Source: Bacillus sp. SA1-12
GTDB taxonomy: Bacteria; Bacillota; Bacilli; Bacillales; Bacillaceae
Assembly (NCBI RefSeq): GCF_000981385.1
Contig: NZ_LATZ01000119.1
Coordinates: 310,001 to 374,000 of the forward strand
Direction of reading: 5' to 3'
Length of the DNA stretch: 64,000 nucleotides
The notes under the pieces: model-generated
What the model saw: the letters and a program-made list of their open reading frames with translations, nothing else
What the model was told of the DNA's origin: nothing
Databases searched by the model: none
Program-made: the position numbers and the translations under genes
Shown here: in pieces, positions 35,641 to 44,282 of the stretch
Position numbering within the stretch: the stretch's first letter is position 1
Layout of the letters: the number at the start of each line of letters is the position of its first letter

Positions 35641-36549
35641 TTATAAAGAACTTGTTTTAGATACTTGCTTATCTTTTGAAATTCTCGCTCCAGGTAAACT
35701 GACCAAAATCATCCCAATTATAAATAACAGAGATCCAGTGAGAACATATGGTGTAATGGGCTCATTGTAAAATAGCCAAGACCAAAGGAGAGTAAATAAG
35801 ACACTTGAATTAACAAGGATTGCAGCTGCTAAAAACGAGACTTGCTTTAATGATTTCGCATAAATTAAAAAGCTGATACCAGTAATAAAGCCTAACGCGA
35901 TTAAAGCAAAGATCGTCAATCCGTTAAATCCACCAGTCCACTGAAATTGGGAAGGCAGCTGCAGTGTTGTTATTAAGCTGCACCATAAAAAGATCGACAA
36001 ATTCATATCAGCAGAATCCATCGTTTGAATTAATATTTTTTGACTAACATAATGAAAACTGGCTCCAAGGGCGGATAAAGCAAAAATGAACGTCAAGAAG
36101 AGATCGAACTTTAATAATTCTTGAATCGGCATACCATTCCAGCTAATCAAAATAACACCTAAAAGACAAAATGCCAAGGAGATCCAAGAAAGAAATGAGG
36201 CTCTTTCCTTAAAATAAAAAATCGAAAAAAGCAGCATAAATATTGACAAAAAAGGTGAAATAAGAATTTGCTCGTATGCAAAGCCAATTGAAACACCAAA
36301 ATTTTCAAAAAGATAATTCATTATTTTCCCTAATGCTCCATACCAAATCCACTTCGATCTCCAAGTAATCGTAACTTTTCGTTTGCTAATCAAAACAAAC
36401 AGCAACAAAAAAATCACACCAATAAAAAAACGCAAAAACGTAATCGTATAGCTATCTACCGAAGCAGAAGCCGCTTTCACAAATATGCTGACAAAGCTCC
36501 ACATCAACGTACTTAACAAGAGTAAAAATATTCCCATGTCATCTTTCAT
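35641..36549 (-). CDS. EamA/DMT-family transporter
   Basis: A 302-residue ten-helix drug/metabolite transporter with two EamA repeats. The N-terminus MGIFLLLLSTLMWSFVSIFV, then SYTITFLRFFIGVIFLLLF and, in repeat two, GFITGISFLIYAKSLKQVSF with LLWSWLFYNEPITPYVLTG are typical. Substrates of this family range from amino acids to nucleosides. The ATG at 36549 has AAGGATG upstream on the minus strand. It is a lone gene. Confidence 0.82.
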   Translation of the reverse strand: MKDDMGIFLLLLSTLMWSFVSIFVKAASASVDSYTITFLRFFIGVIFLLLFVLISKRKVTITWRSKWIWYGALGKIMNYLFENFGVSIGFAYEQILISPFLSIFMLLFSIFYFKERASFLSWISLAFCLLGVILISWNGMPIQELLKFDLFLTFIFALSALGASFHYVSQKILIQTMDSADMNLSIFLWCSLITTLQLPSQFQWTGGFNGLTIFALIALGFITGISFLIYAKSLKQVSFLAAAILVNSSVLFTLLWSWLFYNEPITPYVLTGSLLFIIGMILVSLPGARISKDKQVSKTSSL

Positions 36550-36644
36550 CCTTCTTTGATTTAAGCGGTTAAGTTAAATTAGTCTACCTATAGTGTAAAG
36601 CAGCTTCTATTAAAATACTATATTTTCAGAAAATTATTTTTGAA

Positions 36645-36658
36645 GGAAAACGCTTTCT
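36645..36658. promoter_or_regulatory. cre-like site before the SDR gene
   Basis: GGAAAACGCTTTCT matches the CcpA catabolite-responsive consensus in the core and at most flanking positions, differing at the two ends. It lies about 60 bases before the SDR start. Confidence 0.35.
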
Positions 36659-36716
36659 AATAGAGAATAACAATATGGATGAAAGTGTTTTCAAATGAAC
36701 AGGGGGATTGGTACGA

Positions 36717-37430
36717 TTGAAAAGTACGATTTATATTACAGGTGCAGACAGGGGATTAGGACTTGCACTGGCAAAGGTTTTTCTTGAAGCGAATTTTAAA
36801 GTGTTCGCAGGACGCTATTTGGAAAATTGGCTAGAGCTTGGTGAGTTGCAAAAATTGTATGGAGAGGATTTAGAGATTCTTACTTTGGATGTAACAGATC
36901 AGCAATCAGTCGATGCAGCAGCAAATGTGATTGAGGAACGAGCAGGGAAGTTGGATATTTTAATTAATAATGCGGCCATTTACAAGGATCGTTCAGAGGA
37001 TCTCTTTGGAGAATTTAATTATGAGGATATGCTGAAGCTGTATGATACGAATGCATTAGGACCATTACGCGTTTCTAAGTCTGTTGTTCCATTATTACGT
37101 AAAGGCACACATAAAATCTTGGCGAATATCTCATCAGAGGCAGGAAGCATAGCAGATTCTTGGCGTAAAAAGGAGTATGGTTATTGTATGTCAAAGGCAG
37201 CTTTAAACATGCAATTAACAATCATGCAAAATCAGGTAGATGAGGATGGGATAAAGGTGCTAGCCTTCCATCCAGGATATGTTAAAACTTATATTTTTGG
37301 TGAATTTAATCAAGATGCTACCCTTGATGCAATCGAATCAGCAACTGGAATTAAGGAGCAAATCCTGAAATCACCAATGCATAGTGACCATATGTTTATT
37401 GATTTTAAGGGGAATAAGATGAACTGGTAA
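36717..37430 (+). CDS. Short-chain dehydrogenase/reductase
   Basis: A 237-residue SDR. The dinucleotide motif is IYITGADRGLGLALAK (TGxxxGxG), NNAAIYKD follows the fourth strand, the catalytic serine is in ILANISSEAGS and the YxxxK motif in YGYCMSKAALN. C-factor-like members resemble it. The first in-frame TTG (36708) is only one base from the GGGGG site, so I take TTG 36717, which also gives the normal beginning MKSTIYITGA. The substrate is unknown. A cre-like sequence upstream suggests carbon control, weakly. Confidence 0.83.
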   Translation: MKSTIYITGADRGLGLALAKVFLEANFKVFAGRYLENWLELGELQKLYGEDLEILTLDVTDQQSVDAAANVIEERAGKLDILINNAAIYKDRSEDLFGEFNYEDMLKLYDTNALGPLRVSKSVVPLLRKGTHKILANISSEAGSIADSWRKKEYGYCMSKAALNMQLTIMQNQVDEDGIKVLAFHPGYVKTYIFGEFNQDATLDAIESATGIKEQILKSPMHSDHMFIDFKGNKMNW

Positions 37431-37453
37431 CGAAGAATATTCATCTTTATAAA

Positions 37454-37502
37454 ATGCAGGTCAACTTAGTTGAATTAATCAACCAACTAAGTTGACCTGC
37501 AT
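37454..37502. terminator. Long perfect hairpin between convergent genes
   Basis: Perfect 19-bp arms (37454-37472 and 37484-37502, beginning ATGCAGGTCAAC) with an 11-base loop. On the minus strand it is followed by TTTTA and therefore can end the GH43 transcript. Confidence 0.8.
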
Positions 37503-37510
37503 AACTAGCA

Positions 37511-38494
37511 TCATTCTTTATAAGGATCAATTGTTTGGATCGTACCGTCCTCGTTATAGGTTAGTTCAGTGTATTTTACACTTCGTTTATGGTTAACACC
37601 GTCCGATAATGAGCTATCGTGATAGAATAAATACCATTTTTCTTCAAATTGCACGATCGAGTGATGGGTCGTCCAACCGATAACAGGAGTGAGAATTTTT
37701 CCTTTATACACATAAGGTCCTAGTGGATTTTTACTTATAGCATAAACAATATAATGAGTGGTACCTGTTGAATAAGAAAGGTAATAATATCCATTGTATT
37801 TATGAACCCATGCACCTTCAAAGAATCTTCTTTCTTCATCACCAGCAAGGATAGGATTGCCATCTTCATCTACAATTTTTATTTCCTGCGGATCACCTTT
37901 AAAACGAAGCATGTCTTCGCTTAATTCAGCTACTATCGGCCCTAATGCAGGCTCTGTTGGAGCAGGTTCTTTTCCATCAGGATGAAAACTGCCAGTTTGC
38001 CATTTTTCTAATTGTCCGCCCCAGAGACCGCCAAAATAAACATAGGCCTTGTCATTATCATCAACTAATACGGCAGGATCGATGCTAAAGCTTCCTGGAA
38101 TGTACGTTTCTTGAGGTGTAAATGGACCTGCAGGATTAGAGCTTGTTGCAACACCAATTCTAAAGATTTCGTCATGGTCTCTTGCAGGGAAGAACAAATA
38201 ATAAGTATTGTTTTTATAGGCAGCATCTGGTGCCCATAACTGTTTTTTTGCCCATGGTATATCTTTTAGATGAAGGACTTCACCGTGGTCGACACATGGA
38301 GATGAAAAGTTATCCATCGACAATACATGATAATCTTCCATCGCATACTGGTCACCATTATCATTTGTTGGTCCATCATGGTCAATATCATGGGAAGGAT
38401 AGATATAAATTTTCCCTTCAAAAACATGTGCAGACGGGTCAGCAGTAAAAATATGCTCGACAATAGGTTTGTTAGGATTTGTAGTCGTTTTCAT
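37511..38494 (-). CDS. Glycoside hydrolase family 43 enzyme
   Basis: A 327-residue intracellular-looking GH43 protein (no signal peptide) with the five-blade pattern. The catalytic base aspartate is D19 in FTADPSAHVFEGKIYIYPSHD, the pKa-modulating aspartate lies in FSIDPAVLVDDNDKAYVYFG, and the acid glutamate in RRFFEGAWVHKYNGYYYLSYS. Family members act on arabinan, xylan or their oligomers as arabinofuranosidases or xylosidases. GAGGT on the minus strand precedes ATG 38494. A second hemicellulose-type enzyme (GH127) lies at the right end of the window, though far away. Confidence 0.9.
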   Translation of the reverse strand: MKTTTNPNKPIVEHIFTADPSAHVFEGKIYIYPSHDIDHDGPTNDNGDQYAMEDYHVLSMDNFSSPCVDHGEVLHLKDIPWAKKQLWAPDAAYKNNTYYLFFPARDHDEIFRIGVATSSNPAGPFTPQETYIPGSFSIDPAVLVDDNDKAYVYFGGLWGGQLEKWQTGSFHPDGKEPAPTEPALGPIVAELSEDMLRFKGDPQEIKIVDEDGNPILAGDEERRFFEGAWVHKYNGYYYLSYSTGTTHYIVYAISKNPLGPYVYKGKILTPVIGWTTHHSIVQFEEKWYLFYHDSSLSDGVNHKRSVKYTELTYNEDGTIQTIDPYKE

Positions 38495-38675
38495 TTTACC
38501 TCTCCTTTGGTATCATAGTAGTATGGTAGAGCTTTAATACTATTATATCAATGTAAGTGCAGCAAGCAAGATAAAGTTTTCCAGATAAATAAAAATGGAT
38601 AGGTTGATAGAAGGCAAGAATAGGATCTTTGATCAATGAAACAAAGCATTAAAGGAATTGGATGGTGTATGATAA

Positions 38676-39323
38676 ATGAAAAAAATCGTTGCCCTATTAG
38701 GTGATTACTGGCATGAAGCTGATGCTGCGCAAGCAGGCTTAGAAGCAGCACTATCAAGATTGCCTTACAACACCGAAATTAGAGTTCAATACTTAACACA
38801 TACAGATGTTTCACAAGCACTTGATGAGAAACCGCCATTATTTATTAATGCAAAAATGAACGAGCTTAATCCAAAGGATAAGCATGTTATGACATGGTTG
38901 ACAGATGAATTGGATGATAAAATTGTCAATTATGTAAAGGCAGGAGGAAGCATGCTGGCTTGGCATGCCGGTTTGGCCAGCTATCCAAGTGACAGCAGGT
39001 ACATTCAAATGCTGAGTGGCTATTTCGATTATCATCCGCCAGGACTTCAAGAGGTTACATATAGTTATAAGGATAAAGAAAATACGGGAGAACAGACATT
39101 TTTACTCTCTGACGAACAATATTTTGTGATTTGTGATCATGCAAAGACCGAAATTGACCTTTGGAGTACAGGAGCCGATGGAGATTCCATTGGAGGCTGG
39201 AAACATTCCTATGGAAAAGGGAAGGTATGCTGCTTTACTCCGGCACACACAAAAGAAGGCATGCTGAATAAAAATGTCTCAAGCTTGTTAGCCGAGAAAC
39301 TAAATTGGGCAATTTCTCGCTGA
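38676..39323 (+). CDS. ThuA-domain (trehalose-utilisation-like) protein
   Basis: A 215-residue ThuA-like protein with a glutamine-amidotransferase-like fold. Visible: KKIVALLGDYWHEADAAQAG, IVNYVKAGGSMLAWHAGL, QMLSGYFDYHPPG, and a C-terminal YGKGKVCCFTPAHTKEG. ThuA proteins occur with sugar and polyol catabolic genes but have no firmly known reaction. It is divergent from the GH43 gene, 180 bases apart, which fits a carbohydrate role. The ribosome site before ATG 38676 is poor (GATGGTG). Confidence 0.8.
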   Translation: MKKIVALLGDYWHEADAAQAGLEAALSRLPYNTEIRVQYLTHTDVSQALDEKPPLFINAKMNELNPKDKHVMTWLTDELDDKIVNYVKAGGSMLAWHAGLASYPSDSRYIQMLSGYFDYHPPGLQEVTYSYKDKENTGEQTFLLSDEQYFVICDHAKTEIDLWSTGADGDSIGGWKHSYGKGKVCCFTPAHTKEGMLNKNVSSLLAEKLNWAISR

Positions 39324-39344
39324 AAAGGATAAGAAAGATGGGTG

Positions 39345-39385
39345 AAAAAGTCCAAAAACCTATGCCGAACGTTTCTGGACTTTTT
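39345..39385. terminator. Bidirectional terminator
   Basis: AAAAAGTCCA (39345-39354) and TGGACTTTTT (39376-39385) arms between convergent genes. Confidence 0.85.
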
Positions 39386-39417
39386 AAAATGTGATAATAA
39401 AATTAAACATAAACTGC

Positions 39418-40323
39418 CTACTGTATTTTCAGCAAATCCACCAAAGCTGAATCTAATGATGAAAAATTGAAATTAAATCCTTCTTCAAGCAATACCTTAG
39501 GGATAACATGCTGACCTTCTAGTACAAGTTTGCTTTTTTGTCCAAGGAGGAGCTTCATTGCGATCGAAGGGACAGGAAGCCAATGAGGGCGATGTAAAAT
39601 GGAACCAATTGTCCTGCCAAATTCCTTCATCTTTACTGGTGATGGAGCTGTAACGTTGACAGGCCCAAAGATCCTATCATTTTTTATAACAAAGGCGATG
39701 GATCGGACAACATCTGCTACATGAACCCACGACACCCATTGTTCACCGCTGCCAACAGTTCCTCCTGCAAACAGACGGTAGGGAAGCACCATAAGAGGAA
39801 GTGCACCTTCTTTTTTGCCAAGAACAACACCGAATCTCATTAAAACAGCACGAATTTCAAGGGATTCTACCTGTTTGGCTTTTGCTTCCCAGTCATATAC
39901 CGTTTTACCTAAAAAATCATTTGCTGGTTCAAATGTATCCTCCGTATATACACTTGTTAGTGAAGGGGGGTATATACCGATCGCACTTGCATTAATATAA
40001 ACAGACGGCTTTTTAGGCAGGGCTGATATAATTCGTATTATCTCATCCGTTGCTTTCATTCGGCTGTGATAAATCTGCTTCCTATGGGCTGAATTCCATC
40101 GTCCTGCATTAATGGAAACACCAGCTAAATTGATGAAGGCATCGGCAAGTTTTATCTCTTTTTCAGGAGCAGTGCCTTTTTCAAGCCATTGTATATACGA
40201 AATTTGACCTGAAGAGTTTTTCTTCTTCCTTGATAGGATGACAATTTCATGTCCTTCTTGGACAAGGGTGTCGGTTAATTTTTGTCCAATAAACCCTGAT
40301 CCACCTGCAATGACGATTCTCAT
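39418..40323 (-). CDS. yfhF: NAD(P)-dependent epimerase, TIGR01777 family (YfhF-like)
   Basis: A 301-residue extended-SDR protein. It begins MRIVIAGGSGFIGQKLTDTL with the GGxGFIG nucleotide motif; AFINLAGVSINAGRW, VYINASAIGIYPP and the terminal DUF1731 region (MKLLLGQKSKLVLEGQHVIP) define the TIGR01777 group that includes B. subtilis YfhF and E. coli YfcH. ATG 40323 is preferred to 40341 because GGAGGG lies five bases upstream of it. Its reaction is unknown. Confidence 0.87.
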   Translation of the reverse strand: MRIVIAGGSGFIGQKLTDTLVQEGHEIVILSRKKKNSSGQISYIQWLEKGTAPEKEIKLADAFINLAGVSINAGRWNSAHRKQIYHSRMKATDEIIRIISALPKKPSVYINASAIGIYPPSLTSVYTEDTFEPANDFLGKTVYDWEAKAKQVESLEIRAVLMRFGVVLGKKEGALPLMVLPYRLFAGGTVGSGEQWVSWVHVADVVRSIAFVIKNDRIFGPVNVTAPSPVKMKEFGRTIGSILHRPHWLPVPSIAMKLLLGQKSKLVLEGQHVIPKVLLEEGFNFNFSSLDSALVDLLKIQ

Positions 40324-40523
40324 GTTCTCCCTCCGATTCAAAACAATACATACTATTATTATCTCTTATTGCACTCTTATTTGTAAAATATTACTGAAGG
40401 CAAGAGAGTGTAAAAGAATTCAATAATGGAAGACTTATTAGATATAATGGTATGATTGGAAAAACCACTAGTTTAATAAACTTTGAATAAGCATTGATAA
40501 TCATTATGACAAGGAGAATGACT

Positions 40524-41393
40524 ATGCAAAATATTGTCAGTACAAAATGGCTTGCTGCTGAAATTGAAAAAAAGAATAATAAACTGGTCATCGTCGATAC
40601 ACGTTTTAATTTAGGCAATCCACTGGAAGGATATCATCAATATATAGAAGGACATATACCGGGTGCTGTTTATGCTGATCTTGAAAAACATCTTTCAGAT
40701 CCTATTGACCAGCATGGCGGGCGTCATCCTTTGCCAGATACAGACTTATTAGCGAGAAACTTAGGTGAACTTGGAATCAACCATGATTCACAAGTCGTTA
40801 TTTATGATGATCAAGGCGGAATGATTGCTTCAAGGCTTTGGTGGCTGCTTCACTACATAGGAGTTATCAATTCAGCTGTATTAGATGGAGGCTGGAGAAA
40901 ATGGACAAGTGAAAACAACCAAATTAGCACGGTTATACCTAATCCTTCAGTTGAAACATTCCATCCGCGTGTAAATCCTGAGTGGAAATGGGTTGATCAT
41001 AGAGAGGTGAATAAAAAGCTTCATCACCCAGATACCATTCTAATTGATTCAAGGGAAAATCCACGTTATCTAGGCGAATTCGAACCGATAGATCCAGTAG
41101 CTGGACATATACCAGGTGCAAAAAATTATTTTTGGAAAGATGTTTTGAATGAAGAAGGAAGCTTTAAGAAAAGGGATGAGTTAATTGCTTATTTCTCTGA
41201 CGTTCCTCTAGATAAGGAAGTCATCGTTTATTGCGGATCTGGAGTTTCAGCATGTCCGAATATTCTTGCTTTAAAAGAAGCAGGATATCCAAATGTGACG
41301 CTATACCCAGGGAGCTGGAGCGATTGGATTACCTATCCAGACAATCCAATTGCTGTAGGAAATGAAAGTGAGCAGGATAAAGAGAAGAGATAG
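40524..41393 (+). CDS. Tandem-rhodanese sulfurtransferase
   Basis: A 289-residue protein with two rhodanese domains. The N-terminal (inactive) domain includes IVDTRFNLGNPLEGYHQY and GHIPGAVYADLEKHLSDP; the C-terminal domain has the active cysteine in VIVYCGSGVSACPNIL. The CGSGVS loop resembles 3-mercaptopyruvate sulfurtransferase more than thiosulfate-specific forms (CRKGVT). ATG 40524 has AAGGAG eight bases upstream, better than three in-frame starts before it. It moves sulfane sulfur to cyanide or thiol acceptors in the cytoplasm. Confidence 0.9.
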   Translation: MQNIVSTKWLAAEIEKKNNKLVIVDTRFNLGNPLEGYHQYIEGHIPGAVYADLEKHLSDPIDQHGGRHPLPDTDLLARNLGELGINHDSQVVIYDDQGGMIASRLWWLLHYIGVINSAVLDGGWRKWTSENNQISTVIPNPSVETFHPRVNPEWKWVDHREVNKKLHHPDTILIDSRENPRYLGEFEPIDPVAGHIPGAKNYFWKDVLNEEGSFKKRDELIAYFSDVPLDKEVIVYCGSGVSACPNILALKEAGYPNVTLYPGSWSDWITYPDNPIAVGNESEQDKEKR

Positions 41394-41413
41394 AGATTTT
41401 TAATAGGAAGAAA

Positions 41414-41447
41414 ATGGGGGCTGTCTCGAAGCACAGAGGCAGCCCCA
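41414..41447. terminator. Terminator between the sulfurtransferase and a small minus-strand gene
   Basis: ATGGGGGCTGTCT and AGAGGCAGCCCCAT form an imperfect 12-13-bp stem. T-rich sequence follows on the minus strand. Confidence 0.7.
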
Positions 41448-41478
41448 TAAAAGAAGAATCTATTGTGGTTTAAAAAGC

Positions 41479-41640
41479 TTAATTCATCTCATCATCCAGC
41501 TTAGCTGCTTCTCCCAGCTTGTTCAAAGATTTCTTAAATGAATTTGCTCTATTTGTTACATTCTGCTCCAAATCAATCTCTTCCGTATTCGTATTCCAAA
41601 TACTATATTTCATTTCATTTACTTCTTCTTTTTCTGGCAT
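41479..41640 (-). CDS. Small hypothetical protein (53 residues)
   Basis: A 53-residue, very hydrophilic protein starting MPEKEEVNEMKYSIWNTN and ending GEAAKLDDEMN. ATG 41640 has AGGAG on the minus strand nine bases upstream, and a terminator follows the stop. The composition (acidic start, amphipathic helix in the second half) looks like a genuine small Bacillus protein. I do not recognise a family. It shares orientation with the regulator gene but lies downstream of it, so the two may be cotranscribed. Confidence 0.6.
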   Translation of the reverse strand: MPEKEEVNEMKYSIWNTNTEEIDLEQNVTNRANSFKKSLNKLGEAAKLDDEMN

Positions 41641-41702
41641 GTTATATACTCCTATTTTTTATTAAATAGCATTCGACAAGTTTGTCATTATATACCTAAA
41701 TT

Positions 41703-42545
41703 TTATGAGTTATTTTCTATTAGGCGCTTTAACTTAGCTTCAGTACCAGTTTGATCGACAGGAGTATATACACTGCATCGGAGATCATTTTCTCCTTGAA
41801 CCTGTAAAGAAGTCAGGTTAAATAACATTTTTCCAGCTTTAGCATGACGAAATTCGATTATTACCTCTGGTGCTGAACTTACTTCGCTTTGATTCCATAG
41901 TTCCTGAAATTCCGGATACTCTTGTTCCATCTGCTGAACAAAAGTTGAATACCACTGGTCGGCCATATATTGGCCGTAGTAGGTTCGAAAAATGGCTAGA
42001 AATCCTTTTACAAAATGTTCCCAATTAACAGCTAAACTTCTAAATTCCTTTCTTGAGAATAAAAGGTTAATGAGATTTCGCTTTTCCGGGGGAATCTTGT
42101 CAAAATCTAAAAACACATGCCTTGCCGCCTGATTCCAGCCAACAATATGGCAGTGTCTGTCCGAAATGATCGTTGGACAATATTGAAGTTCTTGCAGGAT
42201 TTTCTCTAATGACGAGCTGATTTTTGTTTCTTTTTCAATCGTAATATTTGGTTTTGATCCTTCTTCAAGGGCTAATGCATATAAATATTTTCGTTCATCA
42301 GTGTTTAATTGTAAGGCGTTACATATCGCATCTAAAACTGAAATAGACACTTTAATATCTCTTCCTTGCTCTAACCATGTATACCAGGTGGTACTGACAC
42401 CAGCCAACTGGGCAACTTCTTCTCGACGGAGACCGGGTGTTCTTCTGCGACCCCCGACAGGTAGTCCAACCATATGCGGATGTATTTTGGAACGCTGCGT
42501 TTTTAAAAATTCCGACAGCGCTTGAAGTCTCGTTTCTGGTTTCAT
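41703..42545 (-). CDS. XRE-type regulator with MmyB-like ligand-binding domain
   Basis: A 280-residue regulator. The N-terminal helix-turn-helix has the typical LPVGGRRRTPGLRREEVAQLAGVSTTWYTWLEQGRD text of this group, followed by the MmyB-like domain (IISDRHCHIVGWNQAARHVF to the end). Start ATG 42545 follows GGAAGGAG; a 69-residue upstream extension is excluded. Members are usually next to an oxidoreductase they control, and a structurally studied relative held a fatty acid in its pocket (from memory). Here the divergent neighbour is a ketoacyl-ACP synthase, which fits acyl-ligand sensing. Confidence 0.87.
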   Translation of the reverse strand: MKPETRLQALSEFLKTQRSKIHPHMVGLPVGGRRRTPGLRREEVAQLAGVSTTWYTWLEQGRDIKVSISVLDAICNALQLNTDERKYLYALALEEGSKPNITIEKETKISSSLEKILQELQYCPTIISDRHCHIVGWNQAARHVFLDFDKIPPEKRNLINLLFSRKEFRSLAVNWEHFVKGFLAIFRTYYGQYMADQWYSTFVQQMEQEYPEFQELWNQSEVSSAPEVIIEFRHAKAGKMLFNLTSLQVQGENDLRCSVYTPVDQTGTEAKLKRLIENNS

Positions 42546-42654
42546 GATGGACTCCTTCCTTATCGTAGTACTAATTATACCATGATAAACAACAACTTGT
42601 AATAGGATAACGATCGAGTAAAATAAACACAAGAAGATGTTGGGAGGGGTTATA

Positions 42655-43890
42655 TTGAGTAGAGTAGTTATTACTGGAATGGGTGTTATTTCACCCCTTG
42701 GAAATAATGTAGAAACGTTTTGGAGCCATTTAGTGGAAGGCCGTTCTGGCATTTCCTTGATTGATACTATTGATGTATCTCATTCAAAAACAAAAATAGC
42801 AGGTATTGTGCACGATTTTGATCCTGAGAGCCGCTGGGGACGAAAAGAGGCTAGGAAAATGGATCGATTTTGCCAGTTTGCTTTAGCTGCAGCAGAGCAA
42901 GCATTTGAAGATTCCCAATTACAGCTAGACAAGATCGACCGTGAACGTTTTGGAGTATACATCGGTTCCGGAATTGGCGGAATCAATACCCTAATTGATA
43001 ATGTTAATTTACTTAACGAACGAGGACCGGGAAGGGTAAGTCCTGGCTTGGTACCTATGATGATTTCGAATGCAGCAGCAGCTCAAATCAGTATTAGATT
43101 TGGAGCACTAGGTCCTTCGTTGTCACCAGTAACTGCATGTTCTATTGGTAACACGTCTATCGGTGAGGCGTTCAACATCATTCGAAACGGCGAAGCGGAT
43201 GTGATATTTGCAGGCGGAGCAGAAGCGGCAATAACGAATTTATCGTTAGCAAGTTTCGGAAATGCAACAGCTTTATCAATGAGGAATGAGGAACCAACTT
43301 TAGCAAGTCGTCCATTTGATGCAAAGAGAGATGGATTTGTGATGAGTGAAGGAGCGGGGATAGTAGTGTTAGAATCACTGGACCACGCGGTACGAAGAGG
43401 TGCCCAAATTTATAGTGAAGTGATTGGGTATGGAGCAAGCTCAGATGCATATCATATGGTAGCAACACATCCAGAAGGAAATGGGGCCTTTTCGGCGATG
43501 AAAAATGCATTGATGAAGGCAAATCTATCAGCCGATGAAGTAGATATTATCAGCGCCCATGCAACAAGTACACAGGTAGGTGACCTATCTGAGACACTAG
43601 CCATAAAGCGGTTGTTTGGAGAATATGCTTATCAAATTCCAACTACGGCTAACAAATCCATGCTAGGTCATATGTTAGGTGCTGCCGGTGGGGCTGAGGC
43701 TATTGCTTTAGTGAAAACCCTAAGACATGGTATTGTACCACCAACCATAAATTTAGAAAATCCTGATCCTGAATGTGATTTGGATTATGTTTCTGAAGGT
43801 GCAAGACATGTTTCGCTTGAAATAGGTTTATCCAACTCATTTGGCTTTGGCGGCCACAATTCTGCTATCGTTTTAAAAAGGTATGAATAA
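42655..43890 (+). CDS. Beta-ketoacyl-ACP synthase II paralogue
   Basis: A 411-residue KAS II (FabF-type) condensing enzyme. The catalytic Cys-His-His set is C162 in SPVTACSIGNTSIG, the histidine of ISAHATSTQVGD and that of NKSMLGHMLGAAGG. GFVMSEGAGIVVLE and the terminal SNSFGFGGHNSAIVLKR are standard. TTG 42655 is preferred (GGGAGGGG at 42642-42649). No acyl-carrier or fabHF partner is adjacent, so it is likely an extra paralogue, used under particular conditions or for a special acyl chain. It is divergent from the MmyB-type regulator, which probably controls it. The Cys context ACSIG rather than ACATG/ACSTG is slightly unusual. Confidence 0.88.
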   Translation: MSRVVITGMGVISPLGNNVETFWSHLVEGRSGISLIDTIDVSHSKTKIAGIVHDFDPESRWGRKEARKMDRFCQFALAAAEQAFEDSQLQLDKIDRERFGVYIGSGIGGINTLIDNVNLLNERGPGRVSPGLVPMMISNAAAAQISIRFGALGPSLSPVTACSIGNTSIGEAFNIIRNGEADVIFAGGAEAAITNLSLASFGNATALSMRNEEPTLASRPFDAKRDGFVMSEGAGIVVLESLDHAVRRGAQIYSEVIGYGASSDAYHMVATHPEGNGAFSAMKNALMKANLSADEVDIISAHATSTQVGDLSETLAIKRLFGEYAYQIPTTANKSMLGHMLGAAGGAEAIALVKTLRHGIVPPTINLENPDPECDLDYVSEGARHVSLEIGLSNSFGFGGHNSAIVLKRYE

Positions 43891-43907
43891 TCCATTAAAA
43901 TATGTTG

Positions 43908-43950
43908 AGAGCCTATGTTTTTAAAAAATTTATAAACATAGGCTCTTTTA
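43908..43950 (+). terminator. Intrinsic terminator of the KAS II gene
   Basis: 13-bp arms AGAGCCTATGTTT (43908-43920) and AAACATAGGCTCT (43934-43946), followed by TTTTA. Confidence 0.88.
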
Positions 43951-44095
43951 AATAAGATAATTATATTTACAGCATCAATTATTTTAGCTTTAACTAATTA
44001 AAGTTTCTAAGCGGAAAATTGGTTAAAATAGTTTACTAGAAAATAATTATGTAAACTGTAGGATCACCTAAACAATTAAATAGTAAATGTAAAAA

Positions 44096-44230
44096 CTACC
44101 TCTCCTTATCAAATTTAAATGAATCATATACAAGAACGATAAATGTAATACATACTAGAATTATAGAGAAGGTGTTGAATTGGAAGCTGTCGAATTCTTC
44201 TTCAAACCATAAAAAGTAATTCTAGATCAT
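44096..44230 (-). pseudogene. Possible small membrane protein interrupted by an early stop
   Basis: On the minus strand, ATG 44230 is followed at codon 3 by TAG and then by an open frame of about 41 codons encoding NYFLWFEEEFDSFQFNTFSI and the hydrophobic IILVCITFIVLVYDSF, ending with a charged tail before TAG. The translated text looks protein-like, but there is no ribosome site and no alternative start. The rest of 43951-44282 has no recognisable gene. Confidence 0.25.
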
Positions 44231-44282
44231 TAATGAAATAAGTACAATTTTAGATAAATAAATTTGCAAGGAGTGAAAAATA

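Noticed and set aside
37454..37502. Insertion-sequence terminal repeat
   Set aside because: It is a compact hairpin between two convergent genes with no transposase nearby; a terminator is simpler.
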